Of a stretch of 20,746 nt of DNA, positions 20,690 through 20,746 are shown piece by piece. The stretch's first letter is position 1. Each line of letters begins with the position of its first letter. This stretch comes from Cloacimonetes bacterium UBA4175 (GTDB taxonomy: Bacteria > Cloacimonadota > Cloacimonadia > Cloacimonadales > Cloacimonadaceae): the NCBI GenBank assembly GCA_002379855.1, contig DFUX01000063.1:1-20746 (forward strand), written 5' to 3'. Under the pieces are notes generated by a model. The model saw only the letters and a list, made by a program, of their open reading frames with translations, was not told the origin of the DNA and searched no databases. Position numbers and translations under genes: made by a program.

Positions 20690-20744
20690 TGTGTCATCCC
20701 GGGCAGACGGGGCCCCTCCGGGGTGGCTGACCCGGGATCCAGTG
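20690..20744 (-). repeat. GGATCCCGGG fold-back element, inverted orientation, at window edge
   Basis: Nearly the same as 20506-20564, with loop GGGGCCCCTCCGGGG. The array probably continues past the window. Confidence 0.7.
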
Positions 20745-20746
20745 CC

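Larger units (their letters stand above)
19744..20746. other. gene-free repeat region downstream of the hydrogenase operon
   Basis: One kilobase with no believable gene. It contains module A (19790-19926), a GGATCCCGGG hairpin running straight out of it (19911-19952), module B (20004-20100), module C (20209-20376), an AGGAT-type 9-base repeat block (20397-20437), and two inverted-orientation GTCATC..GGGATCCAG elements (20506-20564 and 20690-20744) with paired hairpins between them. The region ends mid-array at the window edge. Confidence 0.75.

Noticed and set aside
19780..20697. Small open frames downstream of the phosphatase (19780-20007, 20034-20279, 20425-20697)
   Set aside because: Same reason: they read through fold-back repeats and lack ribosome-binding sites or domains.
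10691..20744. CRISPR array
   Set aside because: The repeats are palindromic, irregularly spaced, in both orientations, with no uniform spacers and no cas genes.
1..20746. tRNA or rRNA genes
   Set aside because: No cloverleaf with a GTTCRANNC T-arm or ribosomal RNA signature was seen in the intergenic regions.

Overview
This 20.7 kb window looks like chromosomal DNA of a strictly anaerobic, fermentative bacterium. The evidence is an acetate kinase, a biotin-dependent methylmalonyl-CoA transcarboxylase-type gene set, and a complete rex-hydCBA electron-bifurcating [FeFe]-hydrogenase locus followed by a sensory hydrogenase and a SpoIIE/PP2C-type phosphatase. The combination would fit a Cloacimonadota-like propionate or amino-acid fermenter. 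That placement is inferred from gene content only, because no rRNA or other marker gene is present.

Layout. Positions 1-4362 (plus strand) hold acetate kinase (ackA), a small S4-domain RNA-binding protein, a membrane-anchored HExxH peptidase, a threonine-aldolase-type PLP enzyme and a SatD-like protein. SatD is followed by a DUF3307 membrane protein (to 5157) that seems to begin at a non-AUG codon. Positions 5170-10274 (minus strand) form one compact operon, read from right to left: a 12S-type carboxyltransferase (mmdA-like), a 62-residue small subunit, a 5S-1.3S fusion with a biotin site, pyrR and pyrF. Positions 10275-11505 are a gene-free, repeat-rich region. Positions 11506-19743 (plus strand) hold rex, hydC, hydB, hydA, a stand-alone thioredoxin-like [2Fe-2S] protein, a PAS-containing sensory hydrogenase and the phosphatase. 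From hydC onward these genes overlap or nearly touch. Positions 19744-20746 are a second gene-free repeat region. It carries the same repeat modules (A, B, C) in the same order and orientation as the first, so the hydrogenase locus sits between long direct repeats about 9.2 kb apart.

How the parts fit. The transcarboxylase would move a carboxyl group between methylmalonyl-CoA and oxaloacetate/pyruvate without free CO2. HydABC would reoxidise NADH and reduced ferredoxin together, releasing H2. Rex would read the NADH/NAD+ ratio. The HydS-phosphatase pair is best read as an H2 or redox sensor wired to protein dephosphorylation, with targets outside the window. Acetate kinase would supply ATP. 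The most distinctive features are the sensory-hydrogenase/phosphatase output branch, the composite fold-back repeats on both sides of the hydrogenase locus (including a 168 bp module nearly identical between copies), and the operator-like inverted repeat and unusual start codon at satD-DUF3307.
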